A stretch of DNA of 42,273 nt from Oscillospiraceae bacterium (GTDB lineage: Bacteria; Bacillota; Clostridia; Oscillospirales; Oscillospiraceae). The notes under the pieces are model-generated. The model was not told the DNA's origin. It did no database searches and was given only the letters and a program-made list of their open reading frames with translations. The stretch is taken from positions 1 to 42,273 of the forward strand of contig JAGBEA010000019.1 of NCBI GenBank assembly GCA_017937195.1, given 5' to 3'. Both the position numbers and the translations under genes were made by a program. Of the stretch, positions 24,345 through 32,327 are shown one piece after another (position 1 is the first letter of the stretch; each line of letters opens with the position of its first letter).

Positions 24345-25586
24345 TTACTTAGCCAGGATCTTCTTCAGCTTGCAGAAGCGGGGCAGAGAGTCGACCTTGG
24401 GCAGCTCGGGCTCACCCTGGATCAGGGGCAGAGCGTAATCGATCAGCTCGTGGGTCACACCATTGCCGGCCTCGTTGATCCACTCGCGGGGAATCTTCTT
24501 CTCCACGTTGGCCACTTCGGTCAGGGGGATCAGCTTGGTCTTGCAGGCGTACTTACCGTCCACGATACCGCGCTCAAAGCCCACCATACGGTCGCTGATG
24601 CCGGCGATAGCATTCTCGACAGCAGCCTTACCAGCCATATAGGACTCCTCGATATCAGTCTCGGAAGCCAGATGAGCGGCGCAGCGCTGCAGCAGGCTCA
24701 GTTCGATACCGCGGACCTTCACGCCGGGGATACGATCCTTCACGATTTCCTGCAGCATAACTTCCAGACCGCCCAGCTGAGCGTGGCCGAAGCCATCGGT
24801 AGCGGAGGTCTTTGCCTCGGAAACGAAGGAACCGTCAGCGTAGTGGATACCCTCGGAAACGGCGACCATGCAGTTGCCCTTTTCCTCGTAGACGCGCTTG
24901 ACGTCAGCGATGAACTGGTCCATATCGAAATCGGTCTCGGGCATATAGATCAGGTCGGGGCCTGCGCCGTACTCGGTAGCCAGAGCGGAAGCGGCGGTCA
25001 GCCAGCCGGCGTGACGACCCATGATCTCGATGATGCAGATCATACCGGTGTCATAGACGCGGGCATCATGATAAACTTCCATACAGGAAGTGGAGATATA
25101 CTTGGCAGCGGAAGCAAAGCCGGGGCAGTGGTCGGTGCCCCACAGATCGTTATCAATGGTCTTGGGCACGCCGATCACGCGGCAGTCATAGCCGACTCTC
25201 TGCATATACTTGGAGATCTTGTTGCAGGTATCCATAGAGTCGTTACCGCCGTTGTAGAAGAAGTAGCGGACATTGTGCTTCTTAAAGACTTCCAGAATAC
25301 GCTTGTAATCGGTGTCGTCCACATCGGGATCTGCGATCTTATAGCGGCAGGAACCCAGAGCGGAGGAGGGGGTGTACTTCATCAGAGCCAGCTCTTCAGG
25401 ATCCTCCAGACCCATATCGAACAGACGGTCATTCAGCACGCCCTTGATGCCGTTTTCTGCGCCCAGAACCTGGGTGATCACGCCGGACTTCAAAGCGGTG
25501 TCGATCACGCCGTAAGCACTGGCGTTGATGACGGAAGTGGGGCCGCCGGACTGGCCGATAATGCAAGCGCCTCTCAATTCATTCAT
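24345..25586 (-). CDS. pfp: PPi-dependent 6-phosphofructokinase
   Basis: A 413-residue phosphofructokinase that uses pyrophosphate reversibly in glycolysis. GQSGGPTSVIN (residues 11-21) opens the fold. The donor-specific residues point to PPi: GGND (113-116) has Asp where ATP enzymes have Gly, and PKTIDND (141-147) has Lys where ATP enzymes have Gly. IMGRHAGWL binds fructose-6-P. The length is greater than ATP-dependent bacterial PfkA (~320). Start at 25586, with GGAGG nine bases upstream; an in-frame upstream codon at 25625 is unneeded. Divergent from fba, giving a regulatory region shared by two glycolytic genes. Confidence 0.93.
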   Translation of the reverse strand: MNELRGACIIGQSGGPTSVINASAYGVIDTALKSGVITQVLGAENGIKGVLNDRLFDMGLEDPEELALMKYTPSSALGSCRYKIADPDVDDTDYKRILEVFKKHNVRYFFYNGGNDSMDTCNKISKYMQRVGYDCRVIGVPKTIDNDLWGTDHCPGFASAAKYISTSCMEVYHDARVYDTGMICIIEIMGRHAGWLTAASALATEYGAGPDLIYMPETDFDMDQFIADVKRVYEEKGNCMVAVSEGIHYADGSFVSEAKTSATDGFGHAQLGGLEVMLQEIVKDRIPGVKVRGIELSLLQRCAAHLASETDIEESYMAGKAAVENAIAGISDRMVGFERGIVDGKYACKTKLIPLTEVANVEKKIPREWINEAGNGVTHELIDYALPLIQGEPELPKVDSLPRFCKLKKILAK

Positions 25587-25629
25587 GGAAAAATACCTCC
25601 AAAAAAATAAATAATTATAAGCCACAAGT

Positions 25630-25658
25630 ATTCTAACACGGAATTTCTGAAAAGTAAA
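25630..25658 (-). promoter_or_regulatory. Promoter for PPi-PFK
   Basis: On the minus strand, TTTACT (25658-25653), 17-bp spacer, TAGAAT (25635-25630). It is back to back with the fba promoter, 10 bp apart. Confidence 0.6.
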
Positions 25659-25668
25659 TTGGTTATAC

Positions 25669-25696
25669 TTGCAAAAGCTGAAAATTGTGGTACAAT
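25669..25696 (+). promoter_or_regulatory. Promoter for fba
   Basis: TTGCAA (25669-25674), 16-bp spacer, TACAAT (25691-25696), leaving a ~62-nt leader. Confidence 0.65.
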
Positions 25697-25765
25697 ATGT
25701 CTTGTCAATGTTATACCAATCATTCCGTACAATCCATTTTTAATTCATAAAGGAGAGTTTGAATT

Positions 25766-26731
25766 ATGGCACTTGTTACTACGAAGGAAATGTTTGCCAA
25801 GGCATACGATGGCGGTTACGCTATCGGCGCTTTCAACGTGAACAACATGGAGATCGTTCAGGGCATCACCGAGGCCGCCGCCGAGGTCAATGCACCCCTG
25901 ATCCTGCAGGTTTCCAAGGGCGCTCGTTCCTACGCAAACCACACCTATCTGATGAAGCTGGTTGAGGCTGCCGTCATTGAGACCGGTCTGCCCATCGCGC
26001 TGCATCTGGACCACGGCGACAGCTTTGAGATCTGCAAGAGCTGCATCGACGGCGGTTTCACTTCCGTTATGATCGACGCTTCCTCCAAGCCCTTCGAGGA
26101 GAATATCGAGCTGACCCGTAAGGTCGTTGAGTATGCTCACGATCACGGTGTTGTGGTCGAGGCTGAGCTGGGCTCTCTGGCCGGCATCGAGGATGAGGTC
26201 AATGTTTCTTCTGAGGCCGCTTCCTACACCCGTCCCGAAGAGGTCGAGGAGTTCGTTTCCAGAACCGGCTGCGACTCTCTGGCTATCGCCATCGGCACCA
26301 GCCACGGTGCATATAAGTTCACCCCCGAGCAGTGCACCCGCAACGAGCAGGGCATTCTGGTGCCTCCCGCTCTGCGCTTTGACATTCTGGAGGAAGTCTC
26401 CAAGCGTCTGCCCGGTTTCCCCATCGTCCTGCACGGTTCTTCTTCCGTTCCTCAGGAATTCGTCGCCAAGGTGAATCAGTATGGCGGCGCAATGCCCAAC
26501 GCTATCGGCGTGCCCGAGGAGCAGCTGCGTAAGGCCGCTTCTATGTCCGTGTGCAAGATCAACATCGACTCCGACCTGCGTCTGGCAATGACCGCTTCTA
26601 TCCGCGAGTATATGACCAAGAATCCCTCTCACTTCGATCCTCGCCAGTACCTGAAGCCCGCCCGTTCCGCTATCAAGGATATGGTCAAGCACAAGCTGAT
26701 CAACGTCCTGGGCTGCGACGGCAAGGCCTAA
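25766..26731 (+). CDS. fba: Class II fructose-bisphosphate aldolase
   Basis: A 321-residue zinc aldolase that splits fructose-1,6-bisphosphate. Key parts: GAFNVNNMEIVQGI (about residue 21), zinc ligands in LHLDHGDSFE (about 79), the second ligand HDHGVVVEAELG (about 127), IAIGTSHGAYK (about 175) and LHGSSSVP (about 222), then INIDSDLR. Strong AAAGGAGAG site and heavy use of C-ending codons suggest high expression. Adjacent, divergent PPi-PFK makes its substrate. Confidence 0.95.
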   Translation: MALVTTKEMFAKAYDGGYAIGAFNVNNMEIVQGITEAAAEVNAPLILQVSKGARSYANHTYLMKLVEAAVIETGLPIALHLDHGDSFEICKSCIDGGFTSVMIDASSKPFEENIELTRKVVEYAHDHGVVVEAELGSLAGIEDEVNVSSEAASYTRPEEVEEFVSRTGCDSLAIAIGTSHGAYKFTPEQCTRNEQGILVPPALRFDILEEVSKRLPGFPIVLHGSSSVPQEFVAKVNQYGGAMPNAIGVPEEQLRKAASMSVCKINIDSDLRLAMTASIREYMTKNPSHFDPRQYLKPARSAIKDMVKHKLINVLGCDGKA

Positions 26732-26742
26732 GCGATATGAAT

Positions 26743-26779
26743 AAAAAAACAGCGTGACCATCGGTCACGCTGTTTTTTA
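26743..26779. terminator. Bidirectional terminator between fba and DUF937 gene
   Basis: AAAAAAACAGCGTGACC (26743-26759) pairs with 26763-26779; three-base loop; A-run and T-run on either side. Confidence 0.94.
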
Positions 26780-26791
26780 TTGGCTTTGAGA

Positions 26792-27388
26792 TTACTTCAG
26801 CAGCTTGCCCAGAATGTCGCCAATGACCTCGGCAGCGGTGTCGTTGTCATCGTCCTTCTTGGAGGAAGCGGAAGTTTTCTTCTTGGAGCCGCCGCCCAGC
26901 AGGTTGCCCAGCAGATCGCCCACATCCACATTCTGCAGCACGGCAGATGCGATGGACAGCACAGCGGCGGTGTTGTTGTTCTTTTTGGAGCTGGTGCCCT
27001 GACCCAGCAGGCTCATCAGCAGGGGAGCGGCGGCGGACAGAATGTTGTTGGTCTCCTTGGTGCTGACGCCGGACTCCTTGGCGATCTCCTTGACGGTGTC
27101 GCCGCTGCCCAGCAGGTGCTTGACGATCTTGGCACCGTCATCCAGATCAACGTTCTTCAGGAAAGAAGTCAAGTTGGAGGTATCCTTCTGACCGTGAGAA
27201 AGCAGAGCATTGGCGAAGCTCTCGGCAGTGCTTTCGTCCTCGGACTGAGCCTTTGCGCCATTGAGCAGCAGAGGCAGAGCGGCGTTCAGAACACTCTGGA
27301 CATTGCTGTCACTGGCCTTGGTGGCCTTGCTGACGCCGGTAACACTGTCATTGCTCAGCAGGGTAGTGATAAGGGAAGTCATATCCAT
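26792..27388 (-). CDS. DUF937 domain protein
   Basis: A 198-residue protein without signal peptide or membrane segments. The first ~150 residues match the pattern of DUF937: repeated helical stretches ending in LNAALPLLL, LLSHGQKDTSNLTSFLKNVDL and ILSAAAPLLMSLLGQG. A lysine/serine/aspartate-rich linker (KKKTSASSKKDDDNDT) leads to a short C-terminal helix. Function is unknown. Start at 27388 because GGAGAG lies eight bases upstream; the next ATG is 27382. It is driven by a consensus promoter, implying a well-expressed protein. Confidence 0.8.
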   Translation of the reverse strand: MDMTSLITTLLSNDSVTGVSKATKASDSNVQSVLNAALPLLLNGAKAQSEDESTAESFANALLSHGQKDTSNLTSFLKNVDLDDGAKIVKHLLGSGDTVKEIAKESGVSTKETNNILSAAAPLLMSLLGQGTSSKKNNNTAAVLSIASAVLQNVDVGDLLGNLLGGGSKKKTSASSKKDDDNDTAAEVIGDILGKLLK

Positions 27389-27438
27389 ATATTTCTCTCT
27401 CCATTTCCTAAAATTATGTAGAGGTAACTGATGAACCT

Positions 27439-27468
27439 ATTATAGTGGAGTATGCATAGAAATGTCAA
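27439..27468 (-). promoter_or_regulatory. Consensus promoter for DUF937 gene
   Basis: Minus strand TTGACA (27468-27463), 18-bp spacer, TATAAT (27444-27439). The -35 is one arm of the palindrome at 27463-27480. Confidence 0.85.
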
Positions 27469-27480
27469 CGCGTGTTGACA
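27463..27480. repeat. TGTCAA-N6-TTGACA palindrome over divergent promoters
   Basis: Two perfect TTGACA half-sites facing outward around CGCGTG. One serves as -35 of the DUF937 gene. The other faces the membrane-protein gene but has no TATAAT at 17-18 bp, so it may be an operator half-site. Confidence 0.5.
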
Positions 27481-27507
27481 AAATTCAAATAAAAATCGGA
27501 ATTGCTA

Positions 27508-27535
27508 TTGTATAAATGAATATTTACGATATAAT
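27508..27535 (+). promoter_or_regulatory. Promoter for the four-helix membrane protein gene
   Basis: TTGTAT (27508-27513), 16-bp spacer, TATAAT (27530-27535), about 48 bases before the start. Confidence 0.55.
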
Positions 27536-27583
27536 AAGAATAGCTGTAAATAAGAAACAGTAATTGTGTTTGGAGGTATACAT

Positions 27584-28324
27584 ATGGCAGAGAAGAAAAA
27601 GAGAATCATCTCCGCAGACAGCGGTAAGGAGATCGAAACTCCCGTGAAGAAGGAGCGCAAGGTAAAGGAAGCTGCTCCTGTCGGTAATGCCGGCGGTCTG
27701 CGGATCGGCGCTGTGGTGTTGTGGGTTCTGGCCATCGTGATGGAAGTGCTGGCTCTGCTGGTGGTTCTGGGCAAGGTCGACCTGAAGTTTATGGATACGC
27801 TGTATCAGCTGATCGCGTTCCTGGTACTGGATCTGGCTTTCGTCATTATCGGCGCACAGCTTTGGAAAAAGGCAAACCACATCGACCCCGTGTCCGAAGC
27901 CAATAAGGTGAAGTTCTGGCTGTGGAACAATATGGGCGTCATCGTTTGCGTGGTGGCATTCGTTCCCGTCATCATCCTGATGCTGACCAACAAGAATCTG
28001 GATAAGAAGACCAAGACCATCGCAGTTGTGGTTGCCATCATTGCTATGCTGATCGGCGGTGTGTTCAGCTATGACTTCAACCCCGTTTCTGAGGAGCAGC
28101 AGCAGGCTGCCATTACCGCACTGGGTGACGAGAACGTGTTCTGGTCCCGCTTCGGTAAGGTGTATCACACCCACGATGACTGCCAGTCTTTGAACCAGAG
28201 CGAAGTGCTGACCTACGGTACAGTTGAGCAGGCCATCGCCGCTAACCGCACCCGTCTGTGCGCGTTCTGTGCCAAGAACGACAATATCACGGGTGTTGTG
28301 ACCGACGGCGCGCAAACGGAATAA
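27584..28324 (+). CDS. Four-helix membrane protein with Ada/SH3-like zinc motif tail
   Basis: A 246-residue protein not assigned to a named family. A basic N-terminal tail (1-38, KKKRIISADSGKEIETPVKK) precedes transmembrane helices at about 41-63, 73-95, 117-136 and 146-163. The C-terminal ~80 residues hold HTHDDC (195-200) and CAFC (226-229) separated by an alpha-helical TVEQAIAANRTRL. This H-x4-C ... A-I-A-x-x-x-x-x-L-C-x-x-C layout resembles the small metal-binding module seen at the ends of some nucleases and surface proteins (Ada zinc-binding-like, where C-x-x-C follows an EAIAAGYRPC helix). With four helices both termini should lie in the cytoplasm. GGAGG eight bases before ATG 27584 sets the start. 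Confidence 0.75.
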   Translation: MAEKKKRIISADSGKEIETPVKKERKVKEAAPVGNAGGLRIGAVVLWVLAIVMEVLALLVVLGKVDLKFMDTLYQLIAFLVLDLAFVIIGAQLWKKANHIDPVSEANKVKFWLWNNMGVIVCVVAFVPVIILMLTNKNLDKKTKTIAVVVAIIAMLIGGVFSYDFNPVSEEQQQAAITALGDENVFWSRFGKVYHTHDDCQSLNQSEVLTYGTVEQAIAANRTRLCAFCAKNDNITGVVTDGAQTE

Positions 28325-28335
28325 CTACATAGCAT

Positions 28336-28371
28336 AAAAAGACGCCCATCCAACCGGATGGGCGTCTTTTT
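28336..28371. terminator. Bidirectional terminator
   Basis: Eleven-bp stem (28341-28351 with 28356-28366) with A-run before and T-run after; it serves the membrane protein gene and the convergent reductase gene. Confidence 0.94.
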
Positions 28372-28372
28372 G

Positions 28373-29551
28373 TTAGAATTTAGCGATCCAGGTGACCAAT
28401 TTCCGTGCGGTACGGTACAGCGGACCTTCCAGTTCTTTTTGGGCATCTTTCAGTTTCTCACGGATGGGGATATGCTGCGGGCAGTGCTTTTCACATTTGC
28501 CGCAGCCTGCACAGTTGGATGCGGCGGTAGAATTCTTACGCAGCATCGTGCACATCACATAGTCAAAAAGACCCCAAAACTTGCCCTCCTGATATCTGCG
28601 GTTGTAGGCGGCAAAGGTGCCGGGGATATCCACATTCTTAGGGCAGGGCATACAGTAGCCGCAGCCGGTGCAGCCCACTTTCATTTTGGAGTTGATCGCC
28701 TGCACCACTTGCTGCAGCATGGCGTCTTCTTCGCTGCTCAGCTCGCCGATCTGTACGCTGCAGGCGGTCTCGATATTGTCGCGCACCATCTCGTCGGAGT
28801 TCATACCCGAGAGTACCACCGTTACCTCCGGTTGATTCCACAGCCACCGGAATGCCCACTGGGCGGGAGTGTGCTGCGTCTTGTAACGGGCGAAGATCTG
28901 CTTTGCATCTTCCGGTAAGCGGTTGACCAGCTTGCCGCCCCGCAGCGGCTCCATAATGACAACGGGGATGCCCTTGCTGTGGGCGTGATACAGACCGCGG
29001 CGTCCGGCTTGGGAATGCTCATCCATATAGTTGTACTGGATCTGGCAGAAATCCCAATCCCGGGCATCCAGCAGCTTGCAGAACATATCCGAGTTGCCGT
29101 GATAGGAGAAGCCTACTTGGCGGATAGCGCCGCTGGCTTTCTTTTCGGCGAGCCACTCCTCGATCCCCAGCGCCCGCATCCGATCCCAGGTGTCCACATC
29201 GGTGAGCATATGCATCAGATAATAGTCCACATGGTCGGTGCGCAGGCGGCGCAGCTCCTCGGCGAACAGCTTTTCCAGCCCATCCTTAGTCTTGATAAGA
29301 TAGTGGGGGAGCTTGGTTGCGATGTAAACCTGATCACGCACACCGTTGCGCTCCAAAATCTCACCCAGCGCAGCCTCGCTTCCGGGATAGATGTAGGCAG
29401 TATCAAAATAGTTGATGCCGCTGTTGATGGCGGTCATAATTTCGCCTTCCGTTTCCTCTATATCGATATGCCCGTTCTTTTTGGGGAAACGCATACAGCC
29501 AAAGCCGAGAATAGAAAGATGATTACCGTATCTGTCAAGTCGGTATTGCAT
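28373..29551 (-). CDS. Aldo/keto reductase with C-terminal 2[4Fe-4S] domain
   Basis: A 392-residue fusion. The AKR barrel (1-285) has the catalytic set D50 and Y53 or Y55 (FDTAYIY), K80 (ATKLP) and H114 (LMHML). The tail carries two ferredoxin clusters: CTGCGYCMPCP (C294, C297, C300, C303) and CAGCGKCEKHCP (C347, C350, C353, C357). Such ferredoxin-tailed AKRs are common in anaerobes; substrates are mostly unknown, and the clusters suggest electron transfer rather than simple NAD(P)H use. The start 29551 follows GGAGG by four bases. The frame is open 126 bases upstream, but that would cover the divergent rhodanese promoter. Confidence 0.92.
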   Translation of the reverse strand: MQYRLDRYGNHLSILGFGCMRFPKKNGHIDIEETEGEIMTAINSGINYFDTAYIYPGSEAALGEILERNGVRDQVYIATKLPHYLIKTKDGLEKLFAEELRRLRTDHVDYYLMHMLTDVDTWDRMRALGIEEWLAEKKASGAIRQVGFSYHGNSDMFCKLLDARDWDFCQIQYNYMDEHSQAGRRGLYHAHSKGIPVVIMEPLRGGKLVNRLPEDAKQIFARYKTQHTPAQWAFRWLWNQPEVTVVLSGMNSDEMVRDNIETACSVQIGELSSEEDAMLQQVVQAINSKMKVGCTGCGYCMPCPKNVDIPGTFAAYNRRYQEGKFWGLFDYVMCTMLRKNSTAASNCAGCGKCEKHCPQHIPIREKLKDAQKELEGPLYRTARKLVTWIAKF

Positions 29552-29577
29552 AGTGCCTCCTTTGCATTTGCCTGCAG

Positions 29578-29606
29578 TTGCAGAGAAATCGGGAATGCGG
29601 TATAAT
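29578..29606 (+). promoter_or_regulatory. Promoter for the rhodanese lipoprotein gene
   Basis: TTGCAG (29578-29583), 17-bp spacer, TATAAT (29601-29606), in the short gap divergent to the reductase gene. Confidence 0.75.
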
Positions 29607-29636
29607 AGAGAAAAACTGCTGAAAGGTGTGTTTGGT

Positions 29637-30044
29637 GTGAAGCAGAAGCTGATAGCAGGTCTGGCGGCATTGGTCATCTTGGCTGGTTGTGCCGTGAAAG
29701 AGGCGACCTATCATCAGATATCGCAGGAAGAAGCCAAGCGGATGATGGACACGCAGAATGTGATCATTCTGGATGTTCGCGAGCAGCACGAATATGAAGC
29801 GTCGCGCATTCCAGACGCCGTGCTGCTGCCGGTAGGCACCATTGATGAAGAAAGTGCCGCGGCGGTGATCCCGGAGAAGGATTCTGTGGTACTGGTATAC
29901 TGCCGCAGCGGCAACCGCAGCAAAACGGCATCAAGCGCTTTGGCAGAGCTGGGTTATACACAAATTTACGAATTTGGCGGCATCAATACGTGGCCTTACG
30001 GAGTAATGGAAAAGCTGCCGGAGGTGACCATCACAAGTCCCTAA
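29637..30044 (+). CDS. Rhodanese-like lipoprotein
   Basis: A 135-residue exported protein. Residues 1-18 form a lipoprotein signal (KQKLIAGLAALVILAGC, lipobox LAGC with C18), after which the mature protein is a single rhodanese domain with LDVREQHEYEASRIP and the active-site loop CRSGNRS (C89). It would sit on the outer face of the membrane and could carry persulfide or trap sulfur species. Start taken as GTG 29637 because the signal peptide begins there; the open frame extends upstream across the promoter. Its last 14 bases overlap the convergent kinase-like gene. Confidence 0.85.
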   Translation: MKQKLIAGLAALVILAGCAVKEATYHQISQEEAKRMMDTQNVIILDVREQHEYEASRIPDAVLLPVGTIDEESAAAVIPEKDSVVLVYCRSGNRSKTASSALAELGYTQIYEFGGINTWPYGVMEKLPEVTITSP

Positions 30045-31098
30045 CGGCTACGACCATATCTGCCCGACCGGCAGGGTCAAGGGCGGTAAAATAGGATTCT
30101 TCCAGAGGAATCCATTTGTCAAAGAACTGCTGGGCGTAGTCACCGTTGCGCTGAATGATCCGTCTGCGCTGTGTGTCGGCATCGACTTGCAGAAAGACGG
30201 AATAATCGTAAAGCGGAGAGAGCTGCGGATGCATACAGTAGCAGCCCTCCACAATATTCAGCGGCTTGCAGGAGGCGGCAACCGGCTCTGTCAAAGAAAA
30301 GCTGGAGCAATCGAACCGCTCATACCGGACATCCTCGCCGCGGGATAAGGGGAGCAGCACCTGCTCATAAAACCGCTCGTGGTCGATGTTTTCTCCGGGC
30401 TGAGCGTAGCGCTCCGGTGTGCGCTGCTCGCCGCGCAGGAAGAAATCGTCCATATGGAATACGTTGCAATCATAGATTTGTGCCAAAAGCGCGGATAATG
30501 TGGTTTTTCCAGTGGCGCTGTTGCCGTCGACGGCAAGGATCACCGGCGCTTTTTCTGCCATTAAATGGTCGATTGCGGCCAGCAGCGGCAGCCAGGTTGC
30601 GTGCTGCTGCGCCAGTACCCGATAGGCGGGGGCGTAGTGCTCGCGGAACACATCAGAATGATGGACAGCCGGATACCCTTGCGCGCGCCACAGTTCGATT
30701 TCGGCGGACAAAGCGGCTGGGGAGAAGGGGAGAAGCCCTTCCTGCGCCAGCTGCATCGCGATGTGCAGGCGCGGCTCCAAGTCGATCACAGTTCCGGAAG
30801 ACTTTGTGGCGGAAAGAGCGAAAAGCGTTGAAAACGTTTTGGGAGAGATGCGCAATTCCGATAAATAGCGAAGATTTACACGGCAAAAGTTGCCGTCCAG
30901 TGGTTCCAACATAGGAGAATCGGACGGGCGGCAAGTTGCCATTTCGCGCACCAAATACGCCTCGGCGGCCTCCGGTGAGTCGATGAGATGCTCACAACCA
31001 AAGGTGCTTTGGTGCAGGAATTTCAGCAGATCGCGGGGCTGGAGCGCGGGATATAATTGAACTTGTTGAAGAATACGCTGTTGGGTCGTGCAACGCAT
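30031..31098 (-). CDS. Uridine kinase-like P-loop protein with unknown N-terminal domain
   Basis: A 355-residue protein. The C-terminal half (about 185-355) is a uridine kinase/phosphoribulokinase-type NTPase with Walker A GNSATGKTT (192-200), the DDFF motif in FHMDDFFLRGEQRTP (about 213-227) and EGCYCMHPQL in the lid-proximal region. The first ~180 residues match no domain I can name; they contain FLHQSTFGCEHLI and LDGNFCRVNLRYLSE, look soluble and may set specificity. Start at 31098, near AGAAGGTG. It has its own promoter and runs toward the rhodanese gene, overlapping it tail to tail. A nucleoside or sugar substrate is likely; which one is not visible. Confidence 0.78.
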   Translation of the reverse strand: MRCTTQQRILQQVQLYPALQPRDLLKFLHQSTFGCEHLIDSPEAAEAYLVREMATCRPSDSPMLEPLDGNFCRVNLRYLSELRISPKTFSTLFALSATKSSGTVIDLEPRLHIAMQLAQEGLLPFSPAALSAEIELWRAQGYPAVHHSDVFREHYAPAYRVLAQQHATWLPLLAAIDHLMAEKAPVILAVDGNSATGKTTLSALLAQIYDCNVFHMDDFFLRGEQRTPERYAQPGENIDHERFYEQVLLPLSRGEDVRYERFDCSSFSLTEPVAASCKPLNIVEGCYCMHPQLSPLYDYSVFLQVDADTQRRRIIQRNGDYAQQFFDKWIPLEESYFTALDPAGRADMVVAVRDL

Positions 31099-31128
31099 AG
31101 GACACCTTCTTTGATAATCGTTGCTCCT

Positions 31129-31157
31129 ATTATACAGAATTGTTTGCGCGCTGACAA
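31129..31157 (-). promoter_or_regulatory. Promoter for the kinase-like gene
   Basis: Minus strand TTGTCA (31157-31152), 17-bp spacer, TATAAT (31134-31129), about 31 bases before the start. Confidence 0.78.
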
Positions 31158-31203
31158 CAAGCAGATGCGCTTTGGCGCAGTTTATCGGTAACGGAGGGAT
31201 GAA

Positions 31204-32295
31204 ATGCCATTTGAGATCATCAGAAACGACATTACCAATATGCAGGTGGATGCCATCGTCAACACCGCCAATCCTCGGCCGGTGGTCGGTTCCGGCTGCG
31301 ATACCGGGATCCACGAGAAGGCAGGTCCGCGGCTGCTGGAGGCGCGAAAAGCCATCGGCGATATTCGGTTTGGACAATGTGCCATCACACCCGGCTTTGA
31401 TCTTGCGGCAAAATATGTGATCCACGCTGTGGGACCCGTTTGGCTGGGTGGCACACACGGTGAGGAAAATCTGCTGCGCAGCTGCTATGAAAATGCGCTG
31501 CAGCTGGCATTGGAAAACGGGTGCGAGTCCATCGCGTTTCCTCTGCTTTCCGCCGGTAACTACGGCTTTCCCAAGGATCGGGCGCTGCAGATCGCGCTGA
31601 ATGCCTTCAGCGGATTCTTGATGCAGCACGAGATGCAGATCTATCTTGTCGTGTTCAACAAGGAAGTGTTCCGGCTGTCGGAAAAGCTGTTCCATTCTGT
31701 TTCCAGCTACATCGATGAAAACTACATCGCCGCCAAGGAGGAGGCGGAATACGGAGAAGAGCGGCGCCGTATTTTCCGTGCTGCCCGCCGCGCAAGGGCG
31801 GAAAGCGAAATGCTTTGCGAGGCAACAATTGCCCCAGAATTCAATGACACTTTGCCGTGTCCCGGCGCGGATTTTTCTGTAAGCGCAAGGCCGCGGCCGT
31901 CAATGGCGAAGGCATCATCGCCAAAGGACGATTTGACGGAGCTGCTGAAGAAAACCGATGCAGGCTTTAGTGAAACACTGCTGAAGCTGATCGATCAAAG
32001 CGGAAAAAAGGATTCTCAAATCTACACGCGCGCCAATCTGACACGCCAGCATTTCTCAAAGATCCGCAACAACCCCAATTATAAGCCCACCAAGGCCACC
32101 GCGTTGGCGCTGGCTATCGCGCTGGAGTTGGATCTGGAGCAGACAAAGGATCTGATCGGTCGGGCAGGTTATGCGCTGACAGACAGCAGTAAGTTTGATG
32201 TGATCATCAAGTATTTCATTGAACACGGCATTTACGATGTGATGAGCATCAATGTGATTCTGTACGACTTCGATCAAGCCACGCTGGGTGCGTAA
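31204..32295 (+). CDS. Macro domain protein with C-terminal XRE-like helix-turn-helix
   Basis: A 363-residue fusion. Residues 1-170 are a macro domain, which binds or hydrolyses ADP-ribose groups: VDAIVNTANP (about 15), VVGSGCDTGIHEKAGP (about 27) and PLLSAGNYGFPKDRA (about 118). A charged linker (170-240) leads to a C-terminal ~110-residue domain with IYTRANLTRQHFSKIRNN and KATALALAIALELDLEQTKD, recognisable as a lambda-repressor/XRE-type helix-turn-helix seen at the C-terminus of several signalling proteins. AACGGAGGG precedes ATG 31204. Two genes downstream lies an ADP-ribosylglycohydrolase, so the context is removal or sensing of ADP-ribosylation. No transferase gene is in sight. I see no clear promoter of its own. 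Confidence 0.85.
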   Translation: MPFEIIRNDITNMQVDAIVNTANPRPVVGSGCDTGIHEKAGPRLLEARKAIGDIRFGQCAITPGFDLAAKYVIHAVGPVWLGGTHGEENLLRSCYENALQLALENGCESIAFPLLSAGNYGFPKDRALQIALNAFSGFLMQHEMQIYLVVFNKEVFRLSEKLFHSVSSYIDENYIAAKEEAEYGEERRRIFRAARRARAESEMLCEATIAPEFNDTLPCPGADFSVSARPRPSMAKASSPKDDLTELLKKTDAGFSETLLKLIDQSGKKDSQIYTRANLTRQHFSKIRNNPNYKPTKATALALAIALELDLEQTKDLIGRAGYALTDSSKFDVIIKYFIEHGIYDVMSINVILYDFDQATLGA

Positions 32296-32327
32296 AATGT
32301 CGCCTGACAGTTGACCAAATCAATATC

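Noticed and set aside
24315..25610. 431-codon plus-strand frame opposite PPi-PFK
   Set aside because: Shadow of a clear phosphofructokinase; translation is Gly/His/Leu-rich without motifs and begins inside a terminator.
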